Positions 26,315 to 36,516 of a stretch of 64,000 nucleotides of DNA are shown piece after piece (the first letter of the stretch is position 1; every line of letters starts with the position of its first letter). The stretch covers positions 6,437,248-6,501,247 of the forward strand of contig NZ_CP036266.1 of assembly GCF_007744075.1 (NCBI RefSeq). Direction: 5' to 3'. The position numbers were made by a program, and so were the translations under genes. Source of the DNA: Gimesia chilikensis. GTDB taxonomy: Bacteria; Planctomycetota; Planctomycetia; Planctomycetales; Planctomycetaceae. Under the pieces are notes generated by a model, which saw only the letters and a list, made by a program, of their open reading frames with translations, ran no database searches and was not told the origin of the DNA.

Positions 26315-27181
26315 ATGCAACACTTGCGATTTTCTCTCCCTCTGCTGCTTCTACTCCTGGTTATCTGTGGCCCCCCCCCTGCACCAGCGCAGGAGAGCGA
26401 GCCGAAATATAAAACGATTGCTGATATTTCTTATCGGACTGAGGCAGACACCGCGCAGGATGAATACATGCGTGAACGCTGCAAACTTGACCTGTACTAT
26501 CCCACGACGATCAAAAACTTTCCCACGGTCGTCTGGTTTCATGGGGGCGGTTTGAAAGGGGGCGGAAAGCAGATTCCCAAAGCGCTGCGGGATCAGGGTA
26601 TTGCCGTTGTGGGTGTCAACTATCGATTATTCCCCAAAGCGAAGAAGCCGGCGTACCTGGAAGATGCGGCCGCAGCGGTTGCCTGGACCTTTGAGAACAT
26701 CAAGAACTGTGGTGGTGATCCCAACCTGATTTTCGTGGCCGGACATTCTGCGGGCGGCTATCTGACCAGTATGCTCGGCCTCGATCGACGCTGGCTGGCG
26801 GCACATGAGATTGATGCCAATCAAATCGCAGGACTGATCCCTTACAGCGGACACTGCATCACCCATATGACAGTCCGGGAAGAAATGGGCATCGGCCGCG
26901 ACCAGCCTGTCATTGATGACATGGCTCCTCTGTACCATGCCCGCAAAGATGCACCGCCGATCCTGTTGATCACAGGAGACCGGGAACTGGAATTTCCGAC
27001 GCGCTATGAAGAAAACGCTTACCTCAACAGTCTGATGAAGGTCGTCGGCCACAAAGAGACGCAGCTGTTTGAACTGGATGGATTCACACATGGTACGATG
27101 GTGGACCCCGGGCATCTGCTGGCGTTGAAAGAGATCAGGCGAATCGTCAAGGCGCGCAAACAGGATGCAGCACAGAAATAA
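26315..27181 (+). CDS. Secreted alpha/beta-hydrolase (esterase/lipase type)
   Basis: A 288-residue protein with a signal peptide (residues 1-25, ending APAQ). HGGGLKGG near residue 74 forms the oxyanion hole of the HSL/BD-FAE-like branch, and GHSAGGY near residue 147 is the nucleophile elbow (G-x-S-x-G). A late Asp (ITGDRELEFP) and His (GFTHGT) complete the triad. It should hydrolyse esters outside the cytoplasm, for example acetyl or feruloyl groups on polysaccharides. It converges on the P-type ATPase gene with 1 bp between the stops. Confidence 0.85.
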   Translation: MQHLRFSLPLLLLLLVICGPPPAPAQESEPKYKTIADISYRTEADTAQDEYMRERCKLDLYYPTTIKNFPTVVWFHGGGLKGGGKQIPKALRDQGIAVVGVNYRLFPKAKKPAYLEDAAAAVAWTFENIKNCGGDPNLIFVAGHSAGGYLTSMLGLDRRWLAAHEIDANQIAGLIPYSGHCITHMTVREEMGIGRDQPVIDDMAPLYHARKDAPPILLITGDRELEFPTRYEENAYLNSLMKVVGHKETQLFELDGFTHGTMVDPGHLLALKEIRRIVKARKQDAAQK

Positions 27182-27182
27182 A

Positions 27183-29582
27183 TCAGCGCCGGGCACGCAG
27201 TCGGAGTGCGTTACTGATCACGGAGATCGAACTGAAGCTCATCGCGGCAGCCGCAATCATCGGACTGAGCAGTGCATGGATGCCGAAGAAGGGAACCAGG
27301 ATCCCTGCGGCAATCGGAATACCGAGCGCATTGTAGCCGAAGGCGAAGACCAGGTTCTGATGGATGTTCCGCATCACGAGCCGACTCAGGTCGATGGCAT
27401 CAACGACGCCTCTTAGATCTCCTTTCACCAGGGTGACCTCGGCACTTTCGATGGCGACATCGGTACCGGTTCCCATCGCGATCCCCACATCGGCTTCCGC
27501 GAGCGCCGGTGCATCGTTGATGCCGTCCCCGGCCATCGCCACTTTGTGACCTTTTTTGCGCAGGGCTTTGATCTTTTCATACTTATCCTGCGGTTTGACG
27601 CCAGCTTCGACATCATCGATATTCAATTGTCGGGCGACTGCCCGGGCGGTCTTTTCGTTGTCACCGGTGACCATCACAATTGAGAGCCCGAGTTCATGCA
27701 GCTTGCGAATCGCCGGTTCGGTGGTTTCCTTTATCGGGTCTGAGACCGAAAGAAAGCCAGCAAAAGTACCATCAATGGCAACAAAGATAACCCCCTGCCC
27801 CTGCTCACGGAGCTCGTTCGCCTGCGACATCAACGCGTCATCAATGCTAATGGAATTGTCTTCCAGCATCGCGGCACTACCGATCAACACCAGCTTCCCC
27901 TGGACGTTGCCTTTCACGCCGGCTCCCGTTACGGAATCGAAATCCTGAACTTCATCGAGTTGAATCTCCCGCTCTTTCGCAGCCTGCACGACTGCCTGCG
28001 AAAGAGGATGTTCGCTATGCTGTTCCACGGCGGCGGACCACTTTAACAGCTCGTCTTCGTTCAGGTCTCCCGCAGGCACACATTGAGTCAAGCGGGGCTG
28101 GCCTTCGGTCAGTGTCCCTGTCTTATCGACCACGATGGTATCGACCTTCTGAAGTGTCTCCAGGACTTCTGCGTTTTTGATCAGAATCCCCTGCTTCGCC
28201 CCACGGCCGACGCCTACCATGATCGACATTGGAGTTGCCAGCCCCAGTGCACACGGACAGGCGATGATCAACACAGCCACGGCGTTGATGAGCGCATACG
28301 CCAGCCTGGGTTCAGGTCCCAGCCAGCTCCAGAGCAGAAAGGTAATTACGGCAGTGCCCAGCACCACCGGTACGAAGACCGCAGCGACGGAATCGACCAC
28401 GCGTTGAATGGGAGCACGACTGCGCTGCGCAGTGGAGACCATCTGAATGATCTGTGAGAGCAGAGTCTCCCCGCCCACTTTTTCGGCTTTCATCAGAAAG
28501 GATCCAGTCTGGTTCACCGTTCCCCCGATGACATCGGCCCCCTGCTCCTTGGAGACGGGAACCGGTTCGCCGGTAATCATTGATTCATCGATCAGGCTCT
28601 TGCCTTCTTCGACGATGCCATCCACGGGCACCTTTTCGCCGGGACGCACGCGCAGCAGATTTCCCGCTTCGACTTCTTCCAGGGGAATATCGCGTTCTGC
28701 TCCATCGACGACCAGATGCGCGGTAGGAGGCGCGAGAGCCAGCAGTTCCCGGATCGCGGAATTTGTGCGTTTCCGCGCCCGCAGTTCCAGCATCTGCCCC
28801 AGCAGTACGAGTACCGTAATCACTACGGTCGCTTCGAAGTATAATTCGACCGAGCCATGTTGTCGAAACGACTCGGGAAAGATCCCCGGCGCCAGTAACG
28901 CGATCACACTGTAAATGTAAGCAGTGCCCGTTCCGATGCCGATGAGCGTGAACATATTCAGGTTCATGCTCACAATCGATTTATAAGCCCGCTTATAGAG
29001 AGGCCAGCCGGCCCAGAACACGACCGGTGTACTGAGCAGAAACTGGATCCAGCCTGAGGTTTTCGCGGATATCCAATCATGAACGGGAACGCCCAGCATG
29101 GGGAGCATGGCCAGCAGAAAGACGGGAAGCCCCAGGATCAGACCGCCCCAGAAGCGGCGGGACATCAGCTCGTATTCGGCGACCTCCTCAGCTGAGTCTT
29201 CCTGTTGCGGCATGATCGGTTCTAGATCCATGCCACAGATGGGGCAACTGCCTGGCCCTTCCTGTTCAATCTCCGGATGCATGGGACAGGAATAGATCGT
29301 ACCGGCGGGAACCTCTGCAGGAGCTTTCTGATGCTGCCCGTGATGCTGATGTCCGCCGTCGCCGTGTTCTTCGTGATGACAACAGCCCGATTTCTGTTCA
29401 GATTCAGGCTGCTGTTCATGGTGGCACTCCTCTTTTGCGGGAGCATCTTCATGTTGGTGTTGCGCCAGAAATTTGTCACGGCAGCCCTGGCTGCAGAAGT
29501 ACCAGGTCTTGTCGTCCACGGTCGCGTTGAGAGCGGTCGATTCGTCGACCTGCATGTGACAAATCGGATCTGTGGCCGTCAT
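27183..29582 (-). CDS. Copper/silver-type P1B ATPase with YHS and metal-binding N terminus
   Basis: A 799-residue protein. Residues 1-40 form a YHS-like metal-binding domain (DPICHMQV ... YFCSQGC). A His-rich stretch follows (about 46-87, many HH pairs), then a heavy-metal-binding domain with YSCPMHPE and [10 protein letters not shown]. The ATPase core has transmembrane helices with the CPC ion site ([12 protein letters not shown]), phosphorylation motif DKTGTLTEG, and [12 protein letters not shown]. The CPC motif indicates export of Cu+ or Ag+. A small two-helix membrane protein gene lies just upstream on the same strand. Confidence 0.92.
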   Translation of the reverse strand: MTATDPICHMQVDESTALNATVDDKTWYFCSQGCRDKFLAQHQHEDAPAKEECHHEQQPESEQKSGCCHHEEHGDGGHQHHGQHQKAPAEVPAGTIYSCPMHPEIEQEGPGSCPICGMDLEPIMPQQEDSAEEVAEYELMSRRFWGGLILGLPVFLLAMLPMLGVPVHDWISAKTSGWIQFLLSTPVVFWAGWPLYKRAYKSIVSMNLNMFTLIGIGTGTAYIYSVIALLAPGIFPESFRQHGSVELYFEATVVITVLVLLGQMLELRARKRTNSAIRELLALAPPTAHLVVDGAERDIPLEEVEAGNLLRVRPGEKVPVDGIVEEGKSLIDESMITGEPVPVSKEQGADVIGGTVNQTGSFLMKAEKVGGETLLSQIIQMVSTAQRSRAPIQRVVDSVAAVFVPVVLGTAVITFLLWSWLGPEPRLAYALINAVAVLIIACPCALGLATPMSIMVGVGRGAKQGILIKNAEVLETLQKVDTIVVDKTGTLTEGQPRLTQCVPAGDLNEDELLKWSAAVEQHSEHPLSQAVVQAAKEREIQLDEVQDFDSVTGAGVKGNVQGKLVLIGSAAMLEDNSISIDDALMSQANELREQGQGVIFVAIDGTFAGFLSVSDPIKETTEPAIRKLHELGLSIVMVTGDNEKTARAVARQLNIDDVEAGVKPQDKYEKIKALRKKGHKVAMAGDGINDAPALAEADVGIAMGTGTDVAIESAEVTLVKGDLRGVVDAIDLSRLVMRNIHQNLVFAFGYNALGIPIAAGILVPFFGIHALLSPMIAAAAMSFSSISVISNALRLRARR

Positions 29583-29611
29583 TTAATACCTGCTTTCTGT
29601 GACTGCTTACC

Positions 29612-29884
29612 TCATTGTTTGAGTCGGGCCTGTTCCTTCTGAATCATCTTCTCTTTTAGACTCGTTGAGCCGCCTGGTCCGAACACCTTGAAGGCATGAA
29701 ATACCAGACCGATCCCCCAGCCTCCCAGAGGCCAGATAAACCAGTAGTTGTCGGGAGAGCGAGTCAGGTTCAAAGTAATCAGACCAGCATTCACGAGGAC
29801 GTAGACTCCGGCGTGAATCGCGAACCCCATTTTCTTCTCAACCCGTTCTTTCGCCAGTTGGTAATTTTCATCTTGTTCAGACAT
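29612..29884 (-). CDS. 2TM-domain small membrane protein
   Basis: A 90-residue protein. A charged helix (residues 1-20, LAKERVEKKMGFAIHAGVYV) leads into two transmembrane helices separated by SPDNYWFIWPLGGWG, the layout of the 2TM domain found next to histidine kinases and alone. Start at 29884 has AGGAG upstream; the longer frame is rejected. It precedes the metal ATPase gene by 29 bp and is probably co-transcribed. Confidence 0.8.
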   Translation of the reverse strand: MSEQDENYQLAKERVEKKMGFAIHAGVYVLVNAGLITLNLTRSPDNYWFIWPLGGWGIGLVFHAFKVFGPGGSTSLKEKMIQKEQARLKQ

Positions 29885-30069
29885 GATTCTTCTCCTGTCA
29901 GTCTCTGAATTTATACCGCAGTCTGTCGTAAAAAAACAGCTCGAAACAGGGGCGGTAGCCCTGCACCTGTTTTGAAATGCAAGTCCCATGCCAACCCGAA
30001 GCTGTCCCGATTCCGTTGATTCAAAAGCCTTACTCGAACAGGGTTTTTCAAATACCACCTACCCTCAAT

Positions 30070-30114
30070 AAAAAACGGTTGCTGATCCGCCAGAATGCAG
30101 GCTCAGCAACCGTT
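30070..30114 (-). terminator. Intrinsic terminator after the thioredoxin-NHL gene
   Basis: A 12-bp perfect stem (30074-30085 with 30103-30114) with a U-tract on the minus strand, 28 bp past the stop of the thioredoxin-NHL gene. Confidence 0.85.
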
Positions 30115-30142
30115 ATCAGTCGTCATTTAAAATTGCAGATCT

Positions 30143-32236
30143 TTAATCCTGGGACAGGTCCAGTGAAAGACTGATCTGACTGTTTTTACCAGCCTGCTGT
30201 ATCTGCAGCGGAAGCTTCCACTGCGTCGAATGCTGTTTGCATAAGCCCCCTACGCCATCGCGACAGTAGCCGAAGCGCAGATTCAATAGATAAGTTCCAG
30301 AGGCAGCATCCAGAGCCGGAAGTTCCAGAGTCAGTTGATCTCCTTTGACCGTCCCCTTCCCTGTAGCGATTGTTTTTCCGGAAGCATCTGCGGATTTCAA
30401 GGAAAACTTAATAGGTGCCAATGGCGAAAGCTTATAGTCTGTGGGGAGTTTGGGAGTGACAGTCACCTTGATGGGCTTTCCTGCCGCAACGGTTTGTGCA
30501 GAGGCGTTCAGCGCAGCTGCCGATGTCGCCGCAAAGCTGTCTCCAGAAGTCTTTGGTAATTCCGGAGGCGTCAGTCCCTGCACTTTGAATTCACTGACCT
30601 GATCATTATCAAGATTGACAACACAGATCCGGTGATTGTTAGTATCTGCAACAAACAGACGGTTTCCGACTTTGGCCAGGCCTGACGGTTCAGAAAATTC
30701 GGCAGGCTTCAGACTCTTGCCATCTTTGCCGGTTCCCAGAAACGTTTTGACTTCGTTCGTTTTAAGATCGATGGTCTTCAATTTGTGATTGTAAGTATCT
30801 GCGATAAACAAGCGACCGTTATCGAACAGAACCCCCAGGGGATGCTGCAGACGGGCCTTATCGCCGATACCATCCTTGTCTCCGAACTCAAACAGAGAAC
30901 GACCACGTTCCAGATCGGAAGTTCCGGCGATGGTACTGACGGTCCCCTGCTTTGTGTCCACTTTGCGTACTGCAGAGCCTTCACTGTCGACGACATAGAA
31001 GATGTCTCCATCAACGGCGATGCCTGATGTCTGTGCAAAAGCGGAAGTATCAAGGGGGCCGTTGGTGATATCTTCTCGACCGGAGCCGGCGTAGACGCCG
31101 ATTTCATCTGAGCCGAGTTTGTGCGACCAGATCTGATGTGGGCCCGCCATACAGATATAGAGCGTGCCATCAATCTCAGCCAGTGCCCAGGGACTGTTGA
31201 GCGCTGTCGTTCGCAGTTTACCACCAGGCTTACGGGTACGGGCCTGTTCCCCTGTGCCCGCCAGAGTCGATACCTGTTTCTGATCGAGATCAATTTTGCG
31301 AATCAGGTGATTTTCGGTATCGGCGACATAGAGAGTATTGCCGACCAGGGCCATGCCCTGGGGATGATCAAAAGCCGCGGTTTTATAATCACCGTCTTTA
31401 TTGCCGATCTGACCGGAGCCGATCACATCCAGCAATTTCCCATCGAGAGAAGAGACAACAATGCGGTTGTGATTACTGTCTGAGATAAAGAGTCTGTTGT
31501 GCGCTTCGTCAGCCAGCAGTTTGCCTGGAAATTTGAGAGGCGTTGGTTTCAGCTTGGTCGATTCCAGTTCGAAGTGCACGGGAGTTTCATCGAGCGTTCC
31601 CTTGGCACGGTGGTAAGCTATGACCTGTTCCAGAACTTTGTCGAGCAGTTCGCGATTGCCTTCTCCTGAAATATGTCCGCAGTAATTACCTTCCGGATCG
31701 ATGAGCACCATCGACGGCCAGGCACGTACGCCGTACTTGCGCCAGACGGTCATGTTGGAATCATTGATCACGGGATGCTTGATTTCATAACGCTGGATGG
31801 CCCGGCGGATGTTATCGGTCTCTTTTTCGTTATCGAATTTTGCAGAATGACAGCCGATAACGACCAGTTCGTTCGGATATTTCTTTTCCAGGTAAGCCAG
31901 ATCAGGTAGCACGTGCATGCAGTTGATGCAGCAGTAGGTCCAGAAGTCGATGAGAACGACTTTTCCTCGCAGATCTTTGAGGGTTATCTCACCAGCAGAA
32001 TTCAACCATTCCGTACCTCCGTCCAGGCTGGGTGCCGGCGGACGATTCGGGAACGGATTTTTCATTAACGGCCCGGACTCTGTATCTGTTTTTTCTTCTG
32101 TCTGTTTTTTGGCTGGTGCGGGCGACTTCTCATCTGCGTGGACTGTCGACAATCCTGATCCGCAGACAGTCATCCATGCTACAAGAAGTACGGTGAGGAG
32201 GTAGAATTGTTTCAGAAAAGCCTGCTTTCCCGGCAT
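30143..32236 (-). CDS. Exported thioredoxin-like / NHL-repeat protein
   Basis: A 697-residue protein. The N-terminal hydrophobic segment (11-25) is a signal sequence or anchor. A thioredoxin-like domain follows (about 75-210) with active site WTYCCINC, giving redox pair Cys103-Cys106 and an extra Cys102. Then NHL-type propeller blades run from about residue 230 to 560 (repeats such as LFISDSNHNRIVV, LYVADTENHLIRKI, LFVADTNNHRICVV), and a beta-rich C-terminal domain ends the chain. The order thioredoxin-NHL matches animal NHLRC2 and bacterial relatives. Probably a periplasmic or surface redox protein; its partner is unknown. Confidence 0.88.
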   Translation of the reverse strand: MPGKQAFLKQFYLLTVLLVAWMTVCGSGLSTVHADEKSPAPAKKQTEEKTDTESGPLMKNPFPNRPPAPSLDGGTEWLNSAGEITLKDLRGKVVLIDFWTYCCINCMHVLPDLAYLEKKYPNELVVIGCHSAKFDNEKETDNIRRAIQRYEIKHPVINDSNMTVWRKYGVRAWPSMVLIDPEGNYCGHISGEGNRELLDKVLEQVIAYHRAKGTLDETPVHFELESTKLKPTPLKFPGKLLADEAHNRLFISDSNHNRIVVSSLDGKLLDVIGSGQIGNKDGDYKTAAFDHPQGMALVGNTLYVADTENHLIRKIDLDQKQVSTLAGTGEQARTRKPGGKLRTTALNSPWALAEIDGTLYICMAGPHQIWSHKLGSDEIGVYAGSGREDITNGPLDTSAFAQTSGIAVDGDIFYVVDSEGSAVRKVDTKQGTVSTIAGTSDLERGRSLFEFGDKDGIGDKARLQHPLGVLFDNGRLFIADTYNHKLKTIDLKTNEVKTFLGTGKDGKSLKPAEFSEPSGLAKVGNRLFVADTNNHRICVVNLDNDQVSEFKVQGLTPPELPKTSGDSFAATSAAALNASAQTVAAGKPIKVTVTPKLPTDYKLSPLAPIKFSLKSADASGKTIATGKGTVKGDQLTLELPALDAASGTYLLNLRFGYCRDGVGGLCKQHSTQWKLPLQIQQAGKNSQISLSLDLSQD

Positions 32237-32437
32237 GCCTGATTCTCCTGTTTAGGTTGGCGTCTATGAGGTGGGTCTATCAATTCTGATATCAGCTTGC
32301 GCGAGGCGCACACTCTTATTGTAGAGACCCAGACAGGGAGGGGAACAGCCCAGCTCACAAATTTCACGGACCAATCCAGATTCGCTTATTGATCATAACC
32401 CACTGACACGGATTATGTTGCGACCAGGACGCTCGAC

Positions 32438-33778
32438 TTACTCGTGACGGAGTGCTTCGATCGGATCGAGTTTGGCAGCGGAGATCGCAGGGTAAATTCC
32501 GGAGAGAATTCCGATGGTCACCGAGATACCAAAGGCAACCGGCAGACTCCAGAAGGCGATCTGTGGCTGCAGGTCGAAGAACATGCGGCCCACATCCGAA
32601 CCTGCAGTGCCGCCTTCCATCACGAAGTTCTGCACGAACCACTGGATGCCCAGGAAGGTGACGGGGGTCAGCAGACCAAATGCGACGCCAATGAGACCAC
32701 CTGATCCTGCAAGTACGATCGTCTCGGTAAGGAACTGTTCGATGATGTCCCGTTGACGGGCCCCCAAGGCGCGGCGGACACCAATTTCACGGGTGCGTTC
32801 GGTCACGGTGGCCAGCATGATATTCATAATACCGATGCCGCCCACCACCAGACTGATGGCGGCAATGGACCCGAGCACGACGTTAAAAATCATACGAATC
32901 TGTTCTGCCTGTTTGAGCAGTTCCAGCGGCACGACAACCGCGTAATCTTTATTACGGGGATGTGACTGTTCCAGCGTTTCCCGAATCGCCTGCGCGGTGG
33001 GGAGTACTGTGTCTTTGTCACTTACACGCAGGGTGATCTGATTCAATTCGATATGCTCGGCCGTCATACTGCCTGCCTGCCGTTTGATATCGAGGTCACC
33101 TTCACGCGCCTGCAGGGTTTTGATAGGGATGTAGACGTCTTTGTTATAGTCCTGCCCGGAGAGGCTGCCTCCGATGGCTGCAGAAGCGGTGCGGTCTTTC
33201 GTCACTCCCACAACGGTGTAGAACATGGGACCGATGCGAATCGATTGTCCGAGCGGGTTTTCATACTTGAAGAGTTTGTTGGCGACTTCGTTGGCAACCA
33301 CTGCGACATTGAGCAGTTTATTCTGATCACTGGCAGTCAGAAAACGGCCTGCAGCCAGATCAAGGTGATTCATCCCCATGTACTCAGCGGTACAACCTAC
33401 GACGCGGGCATTCATGGCTTCTTTGAGGAATCGCACTTCACGATCGACTTCCCGGATGGGAGCCGCGTTGACAATCGTGGGTAGAGTTTCTGTCAGAATT
33501 TTGTAATCAGAGCGCAACAGGCCATATTGCAGAACACGGGCGCTGCTGGATGTCTGTGCGACTTCGTCCGGTGGTTTGATACTGCGGACGATGACGTTGG
33601 TTGCCCCCAGTTCAAGTACCTGTTTCTGCGCCTGGGCGCTGGCACCTTCTCCAATGGCCAGCATGGCGATCACAGAGAAGACGCCGAACACAATCCCCAG
33701 CATGGTCAGGCCGGACCGCAGCTTATGCAGCAGCAGGCTTTTCATAGCAAGTCTGACAATGCGAATGATACGGGTCAT
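32438..33778 (-). CDS. MacB/FtsX-type ABC transporter permease
   Basis: A 446-residue protein. One transmembrane helix near residues 18-45, a large extracytoplasmic MacB-PCD-like domain (about 50-300), and three helices in the FtsX domain with [28 protein letters not shown] near residue 330. This is the layout of MacB/LolC-type permeases, which use ATP hydrolysis in the cytoplasm to drive movement of an adaptor/outer-membrane assembly. It is the last gene of the block MarR, OMF, MFP, ATPase, permease. Confidence 0.9.
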   Translation of the reverse strand: MTRIIRIVRLAMKSLLLHKLRSGLTMLGIVFGVFSVIAMLAIGEGASAQAQKQVLELGATNVIVRSIKPPDEVAQTSSSARVLQYGLLRSDYKILTETLPTIVNAAPIREVDREVRFLKEAMNARVVGCTAEYMGMNHLDLAAGRFLTASDQNKLLNVAVVANEVANKLFKYENPLGQSIRIGPMFYTVVGVTKDRTASAAIGGSLSGQDYNKDVYIPIKTLQAREGDLDIKRQAGSMTAEHIELNQITLRVSDKDTVLPTAQAIRETLEQSHPRNKDYAVVVPLELLKQAEQIRMIFNVVLGSIAAISLVVGGIGIMNIMLATVTERTREIGVRRALGARQRDIIEQFLTETIVLAGSGGLIGVAFGLLTPVTFLGIQWFVQNFVMEGGTAGSDVGRMFFDLQPQIAFWSLPVAFGISVTIGILSGIYPAISAAKLDPIEALRHE

Positions 33779-33823
33779 GCGAGCGGCCTGAGGTAATTGG
33801 AAACGAGGTCGAAGGTAAGGGGT

Positions 33824-34537
33824 TTAATGCTTGGAGAATGAGGGTTCCTGAATGGTCTCACTCTCAATGAGACCATCCTTCATCATGATCTGCCGTTTGG
33901 CCTGTCTGGCGACTGTGGGCTCGTGAGTCACCATAATAATGGTACGTCCCTGGCCATTCAGATTATGGAGAATATCCATAATTTCCTCTTCAGTGGCGGA
34001 ATCCAGGTTACCCGTGGGTTCGTCAGCGAGAATAATCTGCGGGTCATTCACGAGTGCCCGGGCAATTGAGACACGCTGCTGCTGCCCCCCGGAGAGCTGG
34101 AAGGGTCGGTGATCGAGGCGATCTCCCAACCCGACCATGCGAGCGAGTTCAGTGCACCACTCGCGTTCTTCACGTCCTATGGCGGGATAACCGGCCCGGT
34201 AGAGCAGGGGGACTTCAATATTTTCCAGCACCGTATACTGAGCAATCAGGTTGAACGACTGGAAGATGAAGCCGATCATGTCGTTACGCATCAGTGAGAG
34301 TTCATCGTCGTCCAGAGTGGAGACATCGCGTCCACCCAGGAAGTACTGTCCGCTGGTAGGGCGGTCGAGTGCACCAAGCAGGTTGAGCAGCGTACTTTTA
34401 CCACTCCCCGAGGATCCCATGATGGCGACGAAGTCACCTTCGGGAAAATCGGTCGAGACTCCTCTCAACGCTTTCACCACCACGGAGCCCAGATCATAAA
34501 ACTTGGTGAGGTCGACAACTTGAGCAGCCAGCCTCAT
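33824..34537 (-). CDS. ABC transporter ATP-binding protein (MacB/LolD type)
   Basis: A 237-residue ATPase. Walker A is GSSGSGKST (about residues 41-49), the signature is [15 protein letters not shown], and Walker B is [19 protein letters not shown] after Walker B is typical of the MacB/LolD/FtsE branch. Its ATG overlaps by 4 bp the stop of the membrane fusion protein gene, and the permease start follows 45 bp downstream, so the three are coupled. Confidence 0.94.
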   Translation of the reverse strand: MRLAAQVVDLTKFYDLGSVVVKALRGVSTDFPEGDFVAIMGSSGSGKSTLLNLLGALDRPTSGQYFLGGRDVSTLDDDELSLMRNDMIGFIFQSFNLIAQYTVLENIEVPLLYRAGYPAIGREEREWCTELARMVGLGDRLDHRPFQLSGGQQQRVSIARALVNDPQIILADEPTGNLDSATEEEIMDILHNLNGQGRTIIMVTHEPTVARQAKRQIMMKDGLIESETIQEPSFSKH

Positions 34538-36516
34538 GATCGCTGATCTCCGCCGGGTCGAGGTCCACCACCTCCGCCACCACCAGAGGGGGGACGCAGC
34601 TTGCTGATCTCGCCGGCATCAAGGAAACCATCCTTGTTGGTATCAAGTGAGTCAAAGCGTTCCTTGAGACGATCAGGGGCTTCCTCTTTAGAAACTTTTC
34701 CGTCTGAGTCTTTGTCGAAGCGTTGCAGGAAACCACCGCTGGCTGCCCCACCGCCGGCGGGTTTCTTGCCGGCGCCTGGAGATTTTCCAGCAGCAGAACC
34801 TTTACCGGCTCCGGCTGCTGCAGCGTCTGTGGCGGCACCTTCTTTCTGTGCTTTCTTCTTATCCATCGCCAGCTTTTCTTCGAGTTCGATCAACTCATCT
34901 GCGAAGTGGGTTCGCGGATTGAGAATGACTTCCTCTCCAGCTTCTACACCGTCCTTCACTTCAATCATGGTATCGCTGGCCTGGCCGATCAGAATCTCAC
35001 GGCGGACAGGTTTGTCACCGGAGGTCAGGACGAAGATGTAACGCTGATCGCCAATCGTGATGACCGACTGGACGGGAACCTGCAGCACGTTATCCCGCTC
35101 TTCGATGCGGATTTCGATTTCTGCAGTGAGGCCCGGTTTGAGTTTGGAAATGTCGGCACCATTGGGAACGATTTTAATGGTGGCCTTGTATTCTTTGAGG
35201 TCGGGACGCATCCAGTTGGAGGAGATCGGCACGGAAGAGACCTGATCTACAGTGCCTGCATAACGTTGTTCTGGGAAGGCATCGACGCGGATATCGACAT
35301 CCTGGCCCTCTTCGATCATGCTGATCTTCGATTCGTGAATCCGGGCATCGACTTTCATTTTGGAGAAGTCGGGCAGTTGAATGATTGCCTGACGCTCGCG
35401 GACTTCCGTCCCTTCTTCGATGACGTCTTCACCGCTACCGCGGCGGCCACTGTTCTGATTCGCATAAACAACCTGACCGTTCTGAGGAGCGATCATTTTG
35501 CAGGCCTCGATCTGTTCGCGAATGCGGTCCAGTTCACTGCGTTCGACTTCATAAGTCAGCTGACTGGCTTTGAGCCGGGCATCGAACTGGGCCAGTGTGG
35601 CGATTCCCTGGCGTTTCACACGTTCCAGGTTCAGTTTCTTTTCATCAACATCTGCAATCAGCTCTTTTTCTTTCCGCCGCTGAACATAATCTTTTTCCAC
35701 TTTGAGATCTTCTTTGGCGATTTCCAGGTCGATCTCGGCTTTAACGACGGTGATGCGGTCGGCTTCGACATCGTTCTGATTTTTATAGCCTTTCTTGGCA
35801 ATCCGTTTCGAGAACTCAAAGTTCTCCTCGGCCCGCTGCAGATCTTCACGGGCCTTGGTGACAGCACCTTCTTTGACATTCAGATCGCGTTGTGATTCGC
35901 CCTTCTGGAACTTCTCCAGATCGAGTTTGGCCAGATCGAGAGCCAGCTGGGCTGCAGAGGCATCACTTTCATTTTGAGTTTTCTGGATAGCGACATTTTC
36001 TTCAGCCTGTTTGAGTTCGGCCTCGGCCTGTGTCACCTGGATCTGCTGCTGCTTTTCCTTATCGACCAGCGCGGATGAATCGAGTTCGCAGACCAGTTCG
36101 CCAGCTTTGACCATGGTTCCTTCCGGAACAATACTGATGATGGTTGTGAAGCCTTTGACTTTGCTGGACAGGGTCACGTTATTCAGACTGTCGAGCTGAC
36201 CGCGTTCCGTGACCGACACACGGAATGCGCCGCGTGTCGCCTGGTCAGTAATATATGTGGTGTTCTTTTTCTGTCCGCTGGAGAAGGCAGAGAACAGTGG
36301 CGTGCGGACTGCAGGTACCAGAAGTACTACAGCTCCCATGATCAGAATTGCCAGGAGGAAAAGCGTTCCCTTGTTAGGGAGCCTGCGCTGTCGTTTTGTT
36401 TTCTGTGGAGAGTGCATTGAGTTCTGCTGCTGGTCGGAAGACGACTGGTTGGATGTCTTCTGTTCCAGTGATTCCTGTTGAGTCTGTTGGTTCTGGGGGG
36501 AGTTGGCGGTGCTCAT
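34534..36516 (-). CDS. Membrane fusion protein (HlyD/MacA-like) with C-terminal EF-hand pair
   Basis: A 660-residue protein: Gln/Ser-rich cytoplasmic N terminus (1-50), one transmembrane helix (about 51-70), beta-barrel and lipoyl halves around a long coiled coil (about 130-340), then the membrane-proximal domain to about 540. A low-complexity Ala/Gly/Lys linker leads to two EF-hand loops, D-K-D-S-D-G (601-612) and D-T-N-K-D-G (625-636), each with Asp at 1 and 5 and Glu at 12, and a Gly/Pro-rich end. It should link the ABC permease to the outer-membrane factor. The start at 36516 overlaps the upstream gene by 143 bp; a start at 36417 would leave 44 bp of overlap. Neither has a clear SD. Confidence 0.88.
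   Translation of the reverse strand: MSTANSPQNQQTQQESLEQKTSNQSSSDQQQNSMHSPQKTKRQRRLPNKGTLFLLAILIMGAVVLLVPAVRTPLFSAFSSGQKKNTTYITDQATRGAFRVSVTERGQLDSLNNVTLSSKVKGFTTIISIVPEGTMVKAGELVCELDSSALVDKEKQQQIQVTQAEAELKQAEENVAIQKTQNESDASAAQLALDLAKLDLEKFQKGESQRDLNVKEGAVTKAREDLQRAEENFEFSKRIAKKGYKNQNDVEADRITVVKAEIDLEIAKEDLKVEKDYVQRRKEKELIADVDEKKLNLERVKRQGIATLAQFDARLKASQLTYEVERSELDRIREQIEACKMIAPQNGQVVYANQNSGRRGSGEDVIEEGTEVRERQAIIQLPDFSKMKVDARIHESKISMIEEGQDVDIRVDAFPEQRYAGTVDQVSSVPISSNWMRPDLKEYKATIKIVPNGADISKLKPGLTAEIEIRIEERDNVLQVPVQSVITIGDQRYIFVLTSGDKPVRREILIGQASDTMIEVKDGVEAGEEVILNPRTHFADELIELEEKLAMDKKKAQKEGAATDAAAAGAGKGSAAGKSPGAGKKPAGGGAASGGFLQRFDKDSDGKVSKEEAPDRLKERFDSLDTNKDGFLDAGEISKLRPPSGGGGGGGPRPGGDQRS

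Noticed and set aside
34723-35895. 390-residue open frame on the plus strand
   Set aside because: Lies wholly antisense to the membrane fusion protein gene; Phe/Asp-rich composition is the mirror of its Glu/Lys coiled coil.
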